Origin: Rheinheimera mangrovi
GTDB lineage: Bacteria; Pseudomonadota; Gammaproteobacteria; Enterobacterales; Alteromonadaceae
DNA: 64,000 nucleotides
Assembly (NCBI RefSeq): GCF_003990335.1
Contig: NZ_CP034683.1
Span: 4,199,501 to 4,263,500 of the forward strand
Reading direction: 5' to 3'
In this document: positions 53,480-62,807 of the stretch, piece after piece
Position numbering within the stretch: the first letter of the stretch is position 1
Layout of the letters: every line of letters starts with the position of its first letter
The notes under the pieces: generated by a model
Told to the model about the DNA's origin: nothing
The model's input: the letters and a program-made list of their open reading frames with translations, nothing else
The model's database searches: none
Made by a program: the position numbers and the translations under genes

Positions 53480-56095
53480 TTAGAACTGATAACTGGCACT
53501 TAAGGTCCAGGTGCGACCTTTATGGTTGTACAAACTGGTATCAAAGTAATCGCCACCAGCGGCCGGGTCAAAAGGTGGGTCTCTGTCTGTTAAGTTACCG
53601 ATGGATAAAGCCAGCTCAGTATTGCTCAGCCCCAGATAACTAACCTGAGCATCAAGTTGAGTGTAACTGGCCACTTTTGCCTGCAGACCAGGGTTGCTGC
53701 TTTGGGTTGCAACTTTTTGCTCATAACTGCTGCTGTAGCTGCTGATCAGACTGCTGCGCCAGTCTGCCACAGACCAATTCAGACTGGTGCTGTTTTTCCA
53801 TTGGGGTAAAGCACCAAACTGGTTGTTTCCGGCACCGTTAATTTCGGCCTGCCCTGCCACTAAGGCTTGTTTGTAGCTGATTAAACGTGACCAGACTGAT
53901 TTAAACGCCAGCGACTGACCTGAAGCCAAATCCCATCTGTAGTTAAAATCAACATCTATACCTGAAGTGGTTCTGCTGCCCTGATTGTTGTATTGATTAC
54001 TGACAATTTGTAATCGGCCCTGTGCATCACGCTTTATACGGTCGGCATATAAAGCCGGATTATTAACAATAAACTGGGCGTTATCGGCCCCTATAATCTG
54101 CTCCTGCTCAATCCGGAACCAGTCCACGCCAATACTTCCTTGTTGAGTAAAGGACCAAATCACACCTGTATTGAGGTTTTTTGACCGCTCAGGCTGTAGC
54201 TCCGGATTACCGGTACGTAGCTGGGTAAAACCACGACGCGCACCAGGTTCAACAGGGTCATTCGGGTCAATCACAGTGCCATAACTGATGGTGTTGCTGT
54301 TGGCAATTTCAGGCAAAGAAGGGGCACGGAAGCCTTTGGACCAGGACGCCCGTACTAACCAGTCTTCGGCCAGCACATAATGCACTCCTACTTTGGGTGA
54401 AAAGGCATTACCAAAATCATCGTAATGATCAGACCGGCCTGCAACACTGGCGGTTAAATCCTGCAGCAACGGAATACTGAACTCCGCAAAAGCCGCTTTA
54501 ATTTCACGCTCACCTTTGACCAAATTAATTGCAGGACGCAGCTCGGTGCCGGACAAGACTTCAGGCGAAGTACCAGCATCCATTTTTTCGCGGCGTAAAT
54601 CCACACCAGCGGCAAAGGCAAGTGGGCCATGCTCAAGCTCGGTCAACACTGTGCTAGCACTGGCATTGACAGAGCTTAAATGATAAGTGCCGGGACGGCG
54701 GGTTTGCAGGCGCAACTCATCCAACACATCAGCCGAATTTTCACGGCCATCAAAACGGTAACTGCCATCCTGTAAGGCTTGCTCAAAGGCAAAACGGTCA
54801 ACGAAGTTATCTACATATTCACGCTGATGACTGCTCGATTGCAGCGCATTCAACTGTAAATCCCATTCATCGCCCTGATAACGTAGACCTGCCAGCACCC
54901 GGCTGAAGATTTGTTTGTTTTCTTTCAGGCGTGGACCTAAGTCAAACAGTGTGTATTCAAAAGGTAAGGCAGCATTGGTTGGATTGTCCGGATGTCCAAC
55001 AGGCAATGCCACCGTGATATCGGTCAAAGTGCTGTTGACTGGATCATAAGCCCGTAAACCCGCACCAACAGTTAAGGGGGCGCCAAAAATCATTGCCGAG
55101 TCGTTATAGCTGTACAGCACTTCAGTGCTGGCTTGAAGTTTATCTGACAACTGATAGGTACCTTGCAAGGAGGCCTGACGACGGGTTACTTCAGGTTGTA
55201 AGGTATTAAAAGGCTGAGCGTTAAACGCACAAACCTCACCGGTACGACCCGGTGTAAAATCAGTCCATGCTCGCTTCACTGCACCTGCAGGGCAATTTGC
55301 AAAAGCTGCTGGTGAAGATGGGTTTTGTAAGCTGTTGGCACCCTGACTGCTCCAGCCGGATAACTTTCCGCCTGGTAAATGACGGAAGTCGCCACTGCTA
55401 AGTAAGTCCCTGTCACTGGCATCCAGCCGTTCACGGTCAAACCAATCCAGAGTTAAACTCAGGTTGTAACCGTCCAGATTTAAATCACCTGTGCCACTGA
55501 CCAGACCCAAAGCCCGTTGCTCTAAACCACCCTGAGTGGCAGCGCCGGTAGAGGCTTTTATTTCTGTGTCCTGCACATTCTTTTTCAGAATAATGTTCAC
55601 CACACCAGCTATGGCGTCGGAGCCATACACAGCAGATGCACCATCTTTTAATACTTCAATCCTTGCTACTGCGCTTAACGGTAACGCATTTAAATCAACA
55701 AAAGTATCCTGGGTATTCAGTGCAAAACCATAGTTAGAGACACGCTGGCCATTCACCAGCACCAGGGTGTTTTTTGGGCTTAAACCCCGTAAGCCGATGG
55801 ACGCCGAACCTGCAGAGAAGCTACCTGTGTATTGTTCGTCAAAGCTATTGCCTGAATTGACCGTTAAATCGCGTAACACATCGGTCAAGGTGACTTTGCC
55901 GCTGACTTTAATATCTTCAGCCGTGACTTGCAGCAAAGGCGTGGCATTTTCCTGCTGCACTCTTTTAATCAAGGAACCTGTCACCTGAATACGTTCCACT
56001 TTGCTTTCATCTGCCAGCACGGGCACAAAAACAGAGACAGCCAAAGCCAGCAGGCTAAGCTTAGGCGCAAAGCCAGAACCAGTTGTTTTTAACAT
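53480..56095 (-). CDS. TonB-dependent outer-membrane receptor
   Basis: An 871-residue outer-membrane transporter. Signal peptide (about 1-28), a TonB-box-like segment near ERIQVTGS, a plug domain (about 50-170 with ASIGLRGLSPKNTLVLVNGQ and GSDAIAGVVNIILKK), and a long beta barrel ending in aromatic SASYQF. The NTLVLVNGQRV style is that of peptide- or carbohydrate-type receptors rather than the siderophore group. The substrate is unknown. GAGG lies seven bases before the ATG. A 547-bp leader region precedes it. Confidence 0.92.
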   Translation of the reverse strand: MLKTTGSGFAPKLSLLALAVSVFVPVLADESKVERIQVTGSLIKRVQQENATPLLQVTAEDIKVSGKVTLTDVLRDLTVNSGNSFDEQYTGSFSAGSASIGLRGLSPKNTLVLVNGQRVSNYGFALNTQDTFVDLNALPLSAVARIEVLKDGASAVYGSDAIAGVVNIILKKNVQDTEIKASTGAATQGGLEQRALGLVSGTGDLNLDGYNLSLTLDWFDRERLDASDRDLLSSGDFRHLPGGKLSGWSSQGANSLQNPSSPAAFANCPAGAVKRAWTDFTPGRTGEVCAFNAQPFNTLQPEVTRRQASLQGTYQLSDKLQASTEVLYSYNDSAMIFGAPLTVGAGLRAYDPVNSTLTDITVALPVGHPDNPTNAALPFEYTLFDLGPRLKENKQIFSRVLAGLRYQGDEWDLQLNALQSSSHQREYVDNFVDRFAFEQALQDGSYRFDGRENSADVLDELRLQTRRPGTYHLSSVNASASTVLTELEHGPLAFAAGVDLRREKMDAGTSPEVLSGTELRPAINLVKGEREIKAAFAEFSIPLLQDLTASVAGRSDHYDDFGNAFSPKVGVHYVLAEDWLVRASWSKGFRAPSLPEIANSNTISYGTVIDPNDPVEPGARRGFTQLRTGNPELQPERSKNLNTGVIWSFTQQGSIGVDWFRIEQEQIIGADNAQFIVNNPALYADRIKRDAQGRLQIVSNQYNNQGSRTTSGIDVDFNYRWDLASGQSLAFKSVWSRLISYKQALVAGQAEINGAGNNQFGALPQWKNSTSLNWSVADWRSSLISSYSSSYEQKVATQSSNPGLQAKVASYTQLDAQVSYLGLSNTELALSIGNLTDRDPPFDPAAGGDYFDTSLYNHKGRTWTLSASYQF

Positions 56096-56642
56096 AAAGA
56101 CCTCAAAATTGGATAAAGCTGTGCCATGGCGGATTAAACGCCTGAGCAGTCAGTCAAATTAATTTTTTATAGAAAATTGAATAAAGCGGTTATACCGCAG
56201 CGCTGTGTGCGACTGATAAGCAGTGGCAAGAGCGCATAAGACTTAGCAGCACATCAAAAGACGGGCTGAACAATGAGGCATTCGACAACAACGCAGCAGT
56301 GCAGTGGCAAACAAGACACAGAAGCGAAGTGAAACAGTGAACATAGGATTTTACCTTTACAACAAACCCGGCATTCAGCGGACTGATTTGCCTGAATTAC
56401 AGCTCAATAATGGATCTGACAGTCATACTCCGACTATGGAAGAGTGAAGTGCATAACAGCAGACCGAAAAACATACAAACATTTAGACGTCCAGATGGTT
56501 GCGCGCATAATACTGAAATCCTCACCAAAGCAAAAGTGATTTTTTCTGACTTCTTATTCCATATGGATATATGTGTAGAGATTTTATATAGCGAAGGTTT
56601 TAAAAAAGAAGAAAAACAGAGTGAACACTTTGGAAAACAGGG
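56096..56642. other. 547-bp region upstream of the TonB receptor
   Basis: No convincing gene. It contains small palindromes and, on the minus strand, a 33-codon Cys-rich frame at 56243-56344 with AAAGG before its ATG, of doubtful reality. A plus-strand frame at 56410-56646 is probably spurious. A MetJ-like tandem box lies at 56477-56500. Confidence 0.5.
56477..56500 (-). promoter_or_regulatory. MetJ-like tandem 8-bp box
   Basis: Minus-strand octets AACCATCT, GGACGTCT, AAATGTTT follow each other in phase; against AGACGTCT they match at 5, 7 and 5 positions. This is the arrangement of MetJ operators, about 385 bases upstream of the TonB-receptor start. Only one octet is strong, so the call is tentative. 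Confidence 0.25.
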
Positions 56643-56834
56643 TTAAATGCTGCAAACAAAAAGGGCAGAATCATCACGCTTCTGCCCTTGTTTAAACTTC
56701 TGGCGGCTGTAAGAGCCTTTGCCTTTTTTCGCTTTTACCACCTGCATTTGAAATAACTTGCTGGTCACTAAAGCTTTGAGTGCATTATCCCGGATTTCGC
56801 CGCGGCCATGCTCAGCCGTTGATTTTTTTGCCAT
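56643..56834 (-). CDS. arfA: Alternative ribosome-rescue factor A, with an internal terminator
   Basis: A 63-residue ArfA: RGEIRDNALKALVTSKLFQM and VVKAKKGKGSYSRQKF match the family core, which recruits RF2 to stalled ribosomes lacking a stop codon. AGGAGG four bases before ATG (56834) fixes the start. A rho-independent terminator lies inside the last codons (56653-56687), so most transcripts should end before the stop and the product should be tagged for degradation by tmRNA; stable ArfA appears only when trans-translation fails. The hydrophobic tail SALFVCSI is much shorter than E. coli's. Confidence 0.93.
   Translation of the reverse strand: MAKKSTAEHGRGEIRDNALKALVTSKLFQMQVVKAKKGKGSYSRQKFKQGQKRDDSALFVCSI
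56653..56687 (-). terminator. Rho-independent terminator inside the arfA reading frame
   Basis: Minus strand: GGGCAGAA-gcgtgatga-TTCTGCCC followed by TTTTTGTTTG. The perfect 8-bp stem covers codons for GQKRDDSA, and the T-run ends about ten bases before the arfA stop codon (56643-56645). Confidence 0.93.
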
Positions 56835-56961
56835 AAGGCCTCCTGTGTAAAAAACGCGCAAAGTGTAGAGCTAAATTACATCTGAGTAAATTGCCACTAC
56901 AGATTTATTTGAGCTGGATCTGTTTTATGATGAAGTACCTTGCCAAAGCCGGACAACTCAA

Positions 56962-57525
56962 ATGAAGTTTATAGCGCCGCTGTTTTTACTGCTCAGTTTT
57001 AGCTTAAATGCTGACAGCTGGGCTCCTCCTGAAGCTATGGCCGCTTTAAGCGCAGACGCGTCGGTACTGGTGAGGGTTGAACCAGGTGTTTTACCCAACA
57101 GAGATGCCAGTAATCAGCCTCATTTTGCCACAGCCAGTTTTTTCCGCTGGGATAACCAAGGTAGCTATCAACCTTATCAACAACTGTCTTTACAAAACAA
57201 AGTATCTCCGTTGTTTATCTATGTCAGTAATCAGGGTGAATTGATCACTCTGGATAATTGGTACAGCTCAGGGCATGGCGACGTGGTTGTGCTATACAAA
57301 GCGGATGGCTCTGTGCTGCAAAGCTTTGGCCTGAGTTCCTTTTATAGCCGGCAGCAATTGGAAAAGTTATTTCGTTCAGTGAGCTCTGTGCAATGGCGCT
57401 GTTTTGAAAAATCTCCCTATCTGCTGCAGCGTGATTTTTATCTTCCAATCCGCCCAGCCGGAGTAATAAAAATTAATCTGGATGATGCCAGTGTCAGCCT
57501 GACAGACAGTGATCAGAGCTGTTAA
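56962..57525 (+). CDS. Hypothetical secreted protein
   Basis: A 187-residue protein with a signal peptide (MKFIAPLFLLLSFSLNA, cut before DSW). The mature part has mainly beta structure with LFIYVSNQGELITLDNWYSS and ends in a cysteine. No recognised family. It is divergent from arfA and stands alone, about 120 bases from the porin-like gene. Confidence 0.65.
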   Translation: MKFIAPLFLLLSFSLNADSWAPPEAMAALSADASVLVRVEPGVLPNRDASNQPHFATASFFRWDNQGSYQPYQQLSLQNKVSPLFIYVSNQGELITLDNWYSSGHGDVVVLYKADGSVLQSFGLSSFYSRQQLEKLFRSVSSVQWRCFEKSPYLLQRDFYLPIRPAGVIKINLDDASVSLTDSDQSC

Positions 57526-57644
57526 CCTGCAATTTCGTTAATCTTATATTCACAATACTTAACATAAATTACCTTTAGTCCACTTCAAGGACACCAGCCA
57601 TGCTTCCAGGCCTGGCTGCTCTCTCAGACTGTTTAAGGAAAAAT

Positions 57645-58196
57645 ATGTTAAAAAAAATCGCAGTAGCATTGATGGGTTTAGGCTGTTCAATGGCAGTATT
57701 TTCGGCTCAGGCTGACCAGCCTCTCTATTTTGGTGCTCAGTACAGCCAACAAAGTGTTGATGGTGCCGACTGGGATTTCGGTTTGGTCTCTGGAGTGGCT
57801 GGTTATAAGTTTAATGACATCTTTGCCATCGAAGGCCGCTTAGGCGTTGGAGTGCAGGATGAAGAGTACTTTGGGGAACTCACCCGCGTTAAAATAGGTA
57901 TAGATAATAGCTATTCAGTGTTAGGCAAAGCGTCCTGGCCAGTGCTGGAAACCTTATCTGTTTACGGTATAGCTGGTTTTAATAAAACCAAATACGACAT
58001 CAAGATCAATGATGAAGACGGCAATCTGAACGACAGCCACAGCGAAGATGGTCTGATTTATGGCGCAGGTGCTGAGCTTCGCATTACTTCCAATTTTAGC
58101 GTCAACTTTGAATACGCCGTCTTACCAGAGTTGGGAGATGATGAAGATGATCTGGATGTGAACAGCATCAGCGCTGGCGTCAATTATCGTTTTTAA
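57645..58196 (+). CDS. Outer-membrane beta-barrel protein (OmpW/porin_OmpL type)
   Basis: A 183-residue secreted barrel. Signal peptide MLKKIAVALMGLGCSMAVFSAQA; then alternating strands (LYFGAQYSQQSVDG, GVAGYKFNDIFAIEGRLGVG) and a final NYRF aromatic end as in outer-membrane barrels of eight strands. I start at ATG 57645, with TAAGGAAAAAT upstream; the frame runs 15 codons further but lacks a signal. The family is an outer-membrane beta-barrel domain protein; function unknown. Confidence 0.85.
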   Translation: MLKKIAVALMGLGCSMAVFSAQADQPLYFGAQYSQQSVDGADWDFGLVSGVAGYKFNDIFAIEGRLGVGVQDEEYFGELTRVKIGIDNSYSVLGKASWPVLETLSVYGIAGFNKTKYDIKINDEDGNLNDSHSEDGLIYGAGAELRITSNFSVNFEYAVLPELGDDEDDLDVNSISAGVNYRF

Positions 58197-58360
58197 ACTG
58201 AACTACTGTTGGTGTTTTATCACAACCAGCCGGGCCTGAAGCCGGTTGGTTGTTCCCTATCAGACTTGCAGCTTTCACCACAACAAAAAACCGTTCCGGC
58301 ATTGATATTCTGCATTCACGTAACCAGATCCAACAAAACTCACCCAAGCCAGGATCTGTC

Positions 58361-59014
58361 ATGAAAAACCTGCATATAGATTTAGTCTCCGATATCGCCT
58401 GCCCCTGGTGCGCCATAGGTTATGCGCGCTTAGAACAAGCCATGCACAGCATAAAAGATAAAGTCAGCGTCAGCATTCAGTGGCGTGCCTTTGAATTAAA
58501 CCCTGATCCAAACCTGATCCCTGAAGCTATTTTGCCTGCGTTGAGCAAAAAATATGGCCGCAGCGAAGCAGAGATGCGCGCGAATCAGGACTCGATGATC
58601 AAGGTGGCCACTGATCTTGGGCTGAATTTTGAAAAAATGCAGCAACGCTTTACCTGCAATACTTTTGACGCGCACCGTTTGGTGAAATGGGCTGCAGGCT
58701 TTGATAAACAAACAGCGATGAAACAGGCCTTATTTGAAGCCTACTTTGGTTTTGCCGAAGATGTATCCAAAGCTGAAGTTCTGCAAAAATGCGCAGAAAA
58801 AGCCGGACTTAATGCGGATGAAGCGCTAAAAGTACTGCAATCACAACAATTTATTGATGAAGTACGCACCGAAGAGGCGCAGTATCAGCAGGCAGGTATC
58901 AGTTCAGTTCCTGCTTTTGTCATCAATCAACGTTACTTAATTTCCGGTGCACAAGACCCAGCCACTTTAGCAGCTAGTCTGTTGCAAATTGCCGATGAAA
59001 TGACTACCGAATAA
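58361..59014 (+). CDS. DsbA-family oxidoreductase, FrnE-like
   Basis: A 217-residue thioredoxin-fold protein with active site CPWC (DIACPWCAIG) near residue 15. There is no signal peptide, so it is cytoplasmic, and FNCNTFDAHRL-type block TCNTFDAHRLVKWA and SVPAFVINQRYLISGAQ complete the FrnE pattern (cis-Pro in SVPAF). It is a likely thiol-disulfide or 2-hydroxychromene isomerase-like enzyme. Start at ATG 58361 with AGGA upstream. It lies 28 bases before the M14 gene. Confidence 0.88.
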   Translation: MKNLHIDLVSDIACPWCAIGYARLEQAMHSIKDKVSVSIQWRAFELNPDPNLIPEAILPALSKKYGRSEAEMRANQDSMIKVATDLGLNFEKMQQRFTCNTFDAHRLVKWAAGFDKQTAMKQALFEAYFGFAEDVSKAEVLQKCAEKAGLNADEALKVLQSQQFIDEVRTEEAQYQQAGISSVPAFVINQRYLISGAQDPATLAASLLQIADEMTTE

Positions 59015-59042
59015 CAGCTTCATTTAAACTATAAGGTGCGGT

Positions 59043-59978
59043 ATGACCAGCCCAATGAAAGATTTTATTTATCACTTAGGCACTGTAGGCACGCCATGGG
59101 GCGATGCGGAAAAACGGCAGTGGCTGAGTGAACAACAGATTAAACGCAGCTATCAAGACGAAGTCGTAACACCACTTCAGCAGTATTTACCTGATACCGC
59201 AGAACTGCTGAATTACGGCACTCTGGATTACAGTGCTTTTAATTTGCCTGTCTATGAGCTTTTTGCCGTACGCAGCAAAAACTGGCAAGAAGGTTACCCT
59301 ATAGTGCTGGTGACTGGTGGCGTACATGGTTATGAAACCAGTGGTGTACAAGGTGCGCTTAAGTTTATTAAAGAAGAATTCAGCCGTTACAGCGGCAAAG
59401 TGAACCTGCTGGTTTTACCTTGTATCAGCCCCTGGGGCTATGAAACCATCAACCGCTGGAACCCAAAAGCCGTAGACCCTAACCGTTCTTTTGGCGCAGA
59501 AAGCCAGTCCGATGAAGCAACGCAGGCTATGGCTTTTGTCCGTCAGCACAGTGGAGAAGTCTTAGTGCATATCGACCTGCACGAAACGACAGATTCTGAT
59601 AACAGCGAATTCCGCCCAGCTAAAGCCGCTCGTGATGGCACAGTGAATCACAACTGGAATATTCCTGATGGTTTTTATCTGGTGGGTGATAGCAACAAGC
59701 CGGAACCAGGCTTTCAACGCGCTATTATCGAAGCGGTGCAAAAGGTCACCCATATAGCCGAAGCCGATGAAAACGGCTGCCTGATCGGTGAAAAACTGGC
59801 ACAGTTTGGCGTAGTGAATTACCCAAAACGTTCGCTGGGACTGTGTGGCGGTATGACAGATGCCCGATTTGTCACAACCACCGAAGTGTATCCGGATAGC
59901 CCCAAATCAAGCCCAGAGCAATGCAATGCAGCTCAGGTTGCTGTGATTTGTGCTGGTGTGGATTACGCTTTAGCCTGA
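59043..59978 (+). CDS. M14-family metallopeptidase
   Basis: A 311-residue zinc carboxypeptidase-like protein. GGVHGYETSG supplies the first zinc ligands (HxxE), DPNRSF the conserved arginine, and HIDLHETTD the third zinc ligand. No signal peptide, so cytoplasmic. M14 relatives act on peptide or amide substrates such as succinylglutamate-type compounds; the specificity is not resolved. Probably an operon with the FrnE-like gene; a strong terminator follows. Confidence 0.87.
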   Translation: MTSPMKDFIYHLGTVGTPWGDAEKRQWLSEQQIKRSYQDEVVTPLQQYLPDTAELLNYGTLDYSAFNLPVYELFAVRSKNWQEGYPIVLVTGGVHGYETSGVQGALKFIKEEFSRYSGKVNLLVLPCISPWGYETINRWNPKAVDPNRSFGAESQSDEATQAMAFVRQHSGEVLVHIDLHETTDSDNSEFRPAKAARDGTVNHNWNIPDGFYLVGDSNKPEPGFQRAIIEAVQKVTHIAEADENGCLIGEKLAQFGVVNYPKRSLGLCGGMTDARFVTTTEVYPDSPKSSPEQCNAAQVAVICAGVDYALA

Positions 59979-59983
59979 TAAAC

Positions 59984-60017
59984 AAAGGGTCAGAGTTTTA
60001 ACTCTGACCCTTTCGTC
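59984..60017. terminator. Bidirectional rho-independent terminator
   Basis: AAAGGGTCAGAGTT-tt-AACTCTGACCCTTT, a near-perfect stem between convergent genes with A- and T-rich ends. It can serve both the M14 peptidase and the siderophore-receptor genes. Confidence 0.88.
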
Positions 60018-60039
60018 TTCAACTTATTCAGGTATTAGA

Positions 60040-62175
60040 TCAAAACGAGTAAGTCGCGCCTAGAGTGAAGTTACGTGGCGTGCCATAAGCATATTGATTG
60101 AAGAAACCGATCTGGCTGTAGTAGGTTTCGTCAAACAGGTTATCGACGTTAAACTGCACAGACAGCTGTTCAGTCACTTCATAACGAGCCATCAGACTAA
60201 CCAGGCTGTAGGAGTCCTGATCTAAACGGGTAGCGCCTGAGCCGCTGTATTGTGAATCTTCCCAGTTCACACCACCACCTACGACTAAACCTTGTAAGAA
60301 ATTGGCAAAATCGTAAGTCGTAAAAATATTCAGCTTTTTACGCGGATGATCTGTATTCACTTCAATGCCAGCAGCATCTTCTGCTTTAAACTGTGAATAG
60401 CCAGCAGAAATATTCCACTGCTCTGTCAATTGGCCAATCACTTCCAGTTCAAAACCGGTGCTTTCCACCCCCTGCGCAGCACGATATATAGTTTCTGGCA
60501 GGTTATTTCCTACCTGAGGGAAAGTAGTACCAGTATCCTGAGCCAGATTATCTTGTTCCACCTTGAACACGGCCACAGCAGTTTGCACCGCACCGTTCAG
60601 AAAAGAGCTCTTTAAACCCAATTCAGTATTTGTACCTTCCAGAGGATCGATAAATTCGCCGGACGCCACACGCGCATTTTGTGGTTTAAAAATTTCAGTC
60701 TGACTGATATAGGCATTGTGGTTTGCACTCAACTGGTACATCAAACCAGCATAAGGTACAAAGACACTGTCATCACCATAGTTTTCTGGTACTCCGTAGC
60801 TAAAACCATTACGTTTCCACTCGGATAAACGACCGCCAGCAATCAATTTCAGATCATCAGTTAAAGACAAACGTGTGGCGGCATAATAGCCGGTCTGTTT
60901 GGTGTCTAAATCAACAGCTACACTGCTGCTATCTGCAAACTCAGGTTCAGGATAACTGCCATCCCAGTCATAAAAACTGCCTGTAGACGGATAGGCTGAT
61001 TCTACTGCGAAAGTGCTGGTTTCAGCGTCCTGCTCACTGTGCAGGTAGCCTAGCACAAATTCATGCTGACGATTTAACAGCTGATAATCGCCTTTTAACT
61101 GCAAATCAACACTGTCTTGCTTGCTAAACCCTGTGCTCTTGTACGCCCATGGATTTAAACCTTCACCTGTCGCCTTGTCGACGGCGCCAGACAAATACAT
61201 CAGTTGGGCATCTGCAGTATTTTTGGTATGGTTAAAACTTACTTTTGCTTGCCAGCCATTCGTGAAGTTATGGTTCAGGTTTGCAAAACTGTTCTCATTG
61301 GTAGAAGCCCAGTAGGTCCAGTCTGCCGCTGACGAAACCGAACGATCCCAGTTAGTGGGAGTGCCGTCACTAAACCAGGGCGTTAGACCACCCCAGGTTG
61401 AACCTTTAGGATCGTTATCCTGATAGCTGCTCCCCAGACTAATGGAAGTTTGATTCGTTAAATCAGCATCTACTACCCCATAAAGCACCGTTTTGTCGTC
61501 TTCAGGGATATCCATAAAGCTGTCGCCCACTTCTTTTTTGGCAACAAAGCGCGCTCGTACATCGCCTTGATTGTCTAAACCAGTCGATACGTCTGCAGTA
61601 GCAAATCTGTTATTCCAGCGACCTACACCAGCATTGATATAGCCCTTCAGTTCAGCGGAATTGGCATGTTTACGAACCAGGTTGATAGAAGCAGAAGGAT
61701 CACCAGCACCAGTTAGTAAACCTGTGGCGCCACGCACCACTTCAATACGTTCATAAATCGATACGTCAGTGATGGTTTCGCCTGAATCCCCAGCTAAAGA
61801 CCAAGCTAAAGGCACACCATCAATCTGGTATTTATCAATATCGAAACCACGGGAGCTAAACACATTACGAGTAGAATCCAGCTGTTTAGCCGACACACCT
61901 ACAGCCTGACTCATTACCTCATTAATACCGCTAAAACCCTGGTCGATAATACGTTGTGAGGTAATCACAGTTACGGATTGAGGGGTTTCAAATAAAGACA
62001 AACCTAAACCAGTAGCCGTATCAATGTTTTCATTCACTGTGTAGTGGCCTTTCACCGAAATCTTTTCAATGTCTTTTTCAGCTTTATCGTCAGCGGCCTG
62101 AACCGCCCCCACCATACAAGCCAATTGAACTGCCAGTACCACTGGCAGCTTGCTGAATTTCTGTTGTAACGCCAT
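60040..62175 (-). CDS. TonB-dependent siderophore receptor
   Basis: A 711-residue outer-membrane receptor of the TIGR01783 type. Signal peptide MALQQKFSKLPVVLAVQLAC, plug (SLFETPQSVTVITSQRI, SSRGFDIDKYQIDGVP and RIEVVRGATGLLTG) and barrel ending FTLGATYSF. The FETPQSVTVI and RGFDIDKYQIDG blocks are those of FpvA/FhuE-like ferric-siderophore receptors. Start at ATG 62175; upstream in-frame codons lack a signal. A Fur-like box lies about 36-54 bases before the start. The siderophore is unknown. Confidence 0.92.
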   Translation of the reverse strand: MALQQKFSKLPVVLAVQLACMVGAVQAADDKAEKDIEKISVKGHYTVNENIDTATGLGLSLFETPQSVTVITSQRIIDQGFSGINEVMSQAVGVSAKQLDSTRNVFSSRGFDIDKYQIDGVPLAWSLAGDSGETITDVSIYERIEVVRGATGLLTGAGDPSASINLVRKHANSAELKGYINAGVGRWNNRFATADVSTGLDNQGDVRARFVAKKEVGDSFMDIPEDDKTVLYGVVDADLTNQTSISLGSSYQDNDPKGSTWGGLTPWFSDGTPTNWDRSVSSAADWTYWASTNENSFANLNHNFTNGWQAKVSFNHTKNTADAQLMYLSGAVDKATGEGLNPWAYKSTGFSKQDSVDLQLKGDYQLLNRQHEFVLGYLHSEQDAETSTFAVESAYPSTGSFYDWDGSYPEPEFADSSSVAVDLDTKQTGYYAATRLSLTDDLKLIAGGRLSEWKRNGFSYGVPENYGDDSVFVPYAGLMYQLSANHNAYISQTEIFKPQNARVASGEFIDPLEGTNTELGLKSSFLNGAVQTAVAVFKVEQDNLAQDTGTTFPQVGNNLPETIYRAAQGVESTGFELEVIGQLTEQWNISAGYSQFKAEDAAGIEVNTDHPRKKLNIFTTYDFANFLQGLVVGGGVNWEDSQYSGSGATRLDQDSYSLVSLMARYEVTEQLSVQFNVDNLFDETYYSQIGFFNQYAYGTPRNFTLGATYSF

Positions 62176-62210
62176 GATTACCCCCCCAATAAAATCGAGC
62201 GAATAATACA

Positions 62211-62229
62211 CTAATACGAATTGTTATCA
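62211..62229 (-). promoter_or_regulatory. Probable Fur box
   Basis: TGATAACAATTCGTATTAG on the minus strand resembles the Fur consensus GATAATGATAATCATTATC in its GATAA start and ATTA end, and lies just upstream of the siderophore-receptor gene. A Fur role is inferred from sequence and context. Confidence 0.45.
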
Positions 62230-62331
62230 ACTAGATTAAGGTAAAGAGCGGCGCGAAAAACCTATGCGATGTAAGTGGTTTCAAATTTATAACCGACTGA
62301 TAACAAAAAGCTGTATTTCACAAAGAAATCT

Positions 62332-62670
62332 CTAGTCTCTGGTCAGCACTTCCAACAGTTCTATTTCAAAAATCAAATTAGAATGTGGCGGTATCATAGT
62401 GCCAATCTGGCGTTCACCATAAGCTAAATGAGCTGGCACCCATAACTTACGTTTGCCCCCCACCTGCATGCCTTTTAAGCCTAAAATCCAGCCCTGAATC
62501 ACTCTGTTATTGCTCAAAATGCACTGAAAAGCTTCGCCACGCCTATGCGACGAATCGAACTCTGTTCCATCTTCCAGCCAGCCGCGATAATGCGCGGTAA
62601 TTAAAGCACCACGTTCAGCCGCCTTACCCTCACCCAACACCAGATCTTCAATTTTTAATTCAGCCGTCAT
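62332..62670 (-). CDS. FKBP-type peptidyl-prolyl cis-trans isomerase
   Basis: A 112-residue single FKBP domain that speeds proline isomerisation. Active-site blocks are HYRGWLEDGTEFDSS, VIQGWILGLKGMQVGGKRKL and PAHLAYGERQIGTMIPPHSNLIFEIELL (given by its ends). No signal peptide or helix, so cytoplasmic. I start at ATG 62670, which has GGGAG five bases upstream. It stands alone. The family is certain. Confidence 0.94.
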   Translation of the reverse strand: MTAELKIEDLVLGEGKAAERGALITAHYRGWLEDGTEFDSSHRRGEAFQCILSNNRVIQGWILGLKGMQVGGKRKLWVPAHLAYGERQIGTMIPPHSNLIFEIELLEVLTRD

Positions 62671-62807
62671 TACTGCTCCCGCCGTCAATTTTTGCCGCTG
62701 AGTATAACTAAAAATATGCGGCGAAATAACATCATGCAAAGACAACAACCTAACCTTGTAGCTGAAATGTTCTATAGTTTCTAAATCAACGCCATGGAGT
62801 GGATCAT

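Noticed and set aside
56243..56344. 33-codon Cys-rich minus-strand frame before the TonB receptor
   Set aside because: It has AAAGG before its ATG, but composition and length give no support as a gene; left as a remark in the gap entry.
56096..56400. Cobalamin riboswitch upstream of the TonB receptor (GCCACTG occurs twice on the minus strand)
   Set aside because: The B12-box and the other conserved blocks are absent, so the short motif is chance.
56410..56646. 78-residue plus-strand frame upstream of arfA
   Set aside because: No ribosome site, no recognisable motif, and it overlaps the MetJ-like box and the arfA end.
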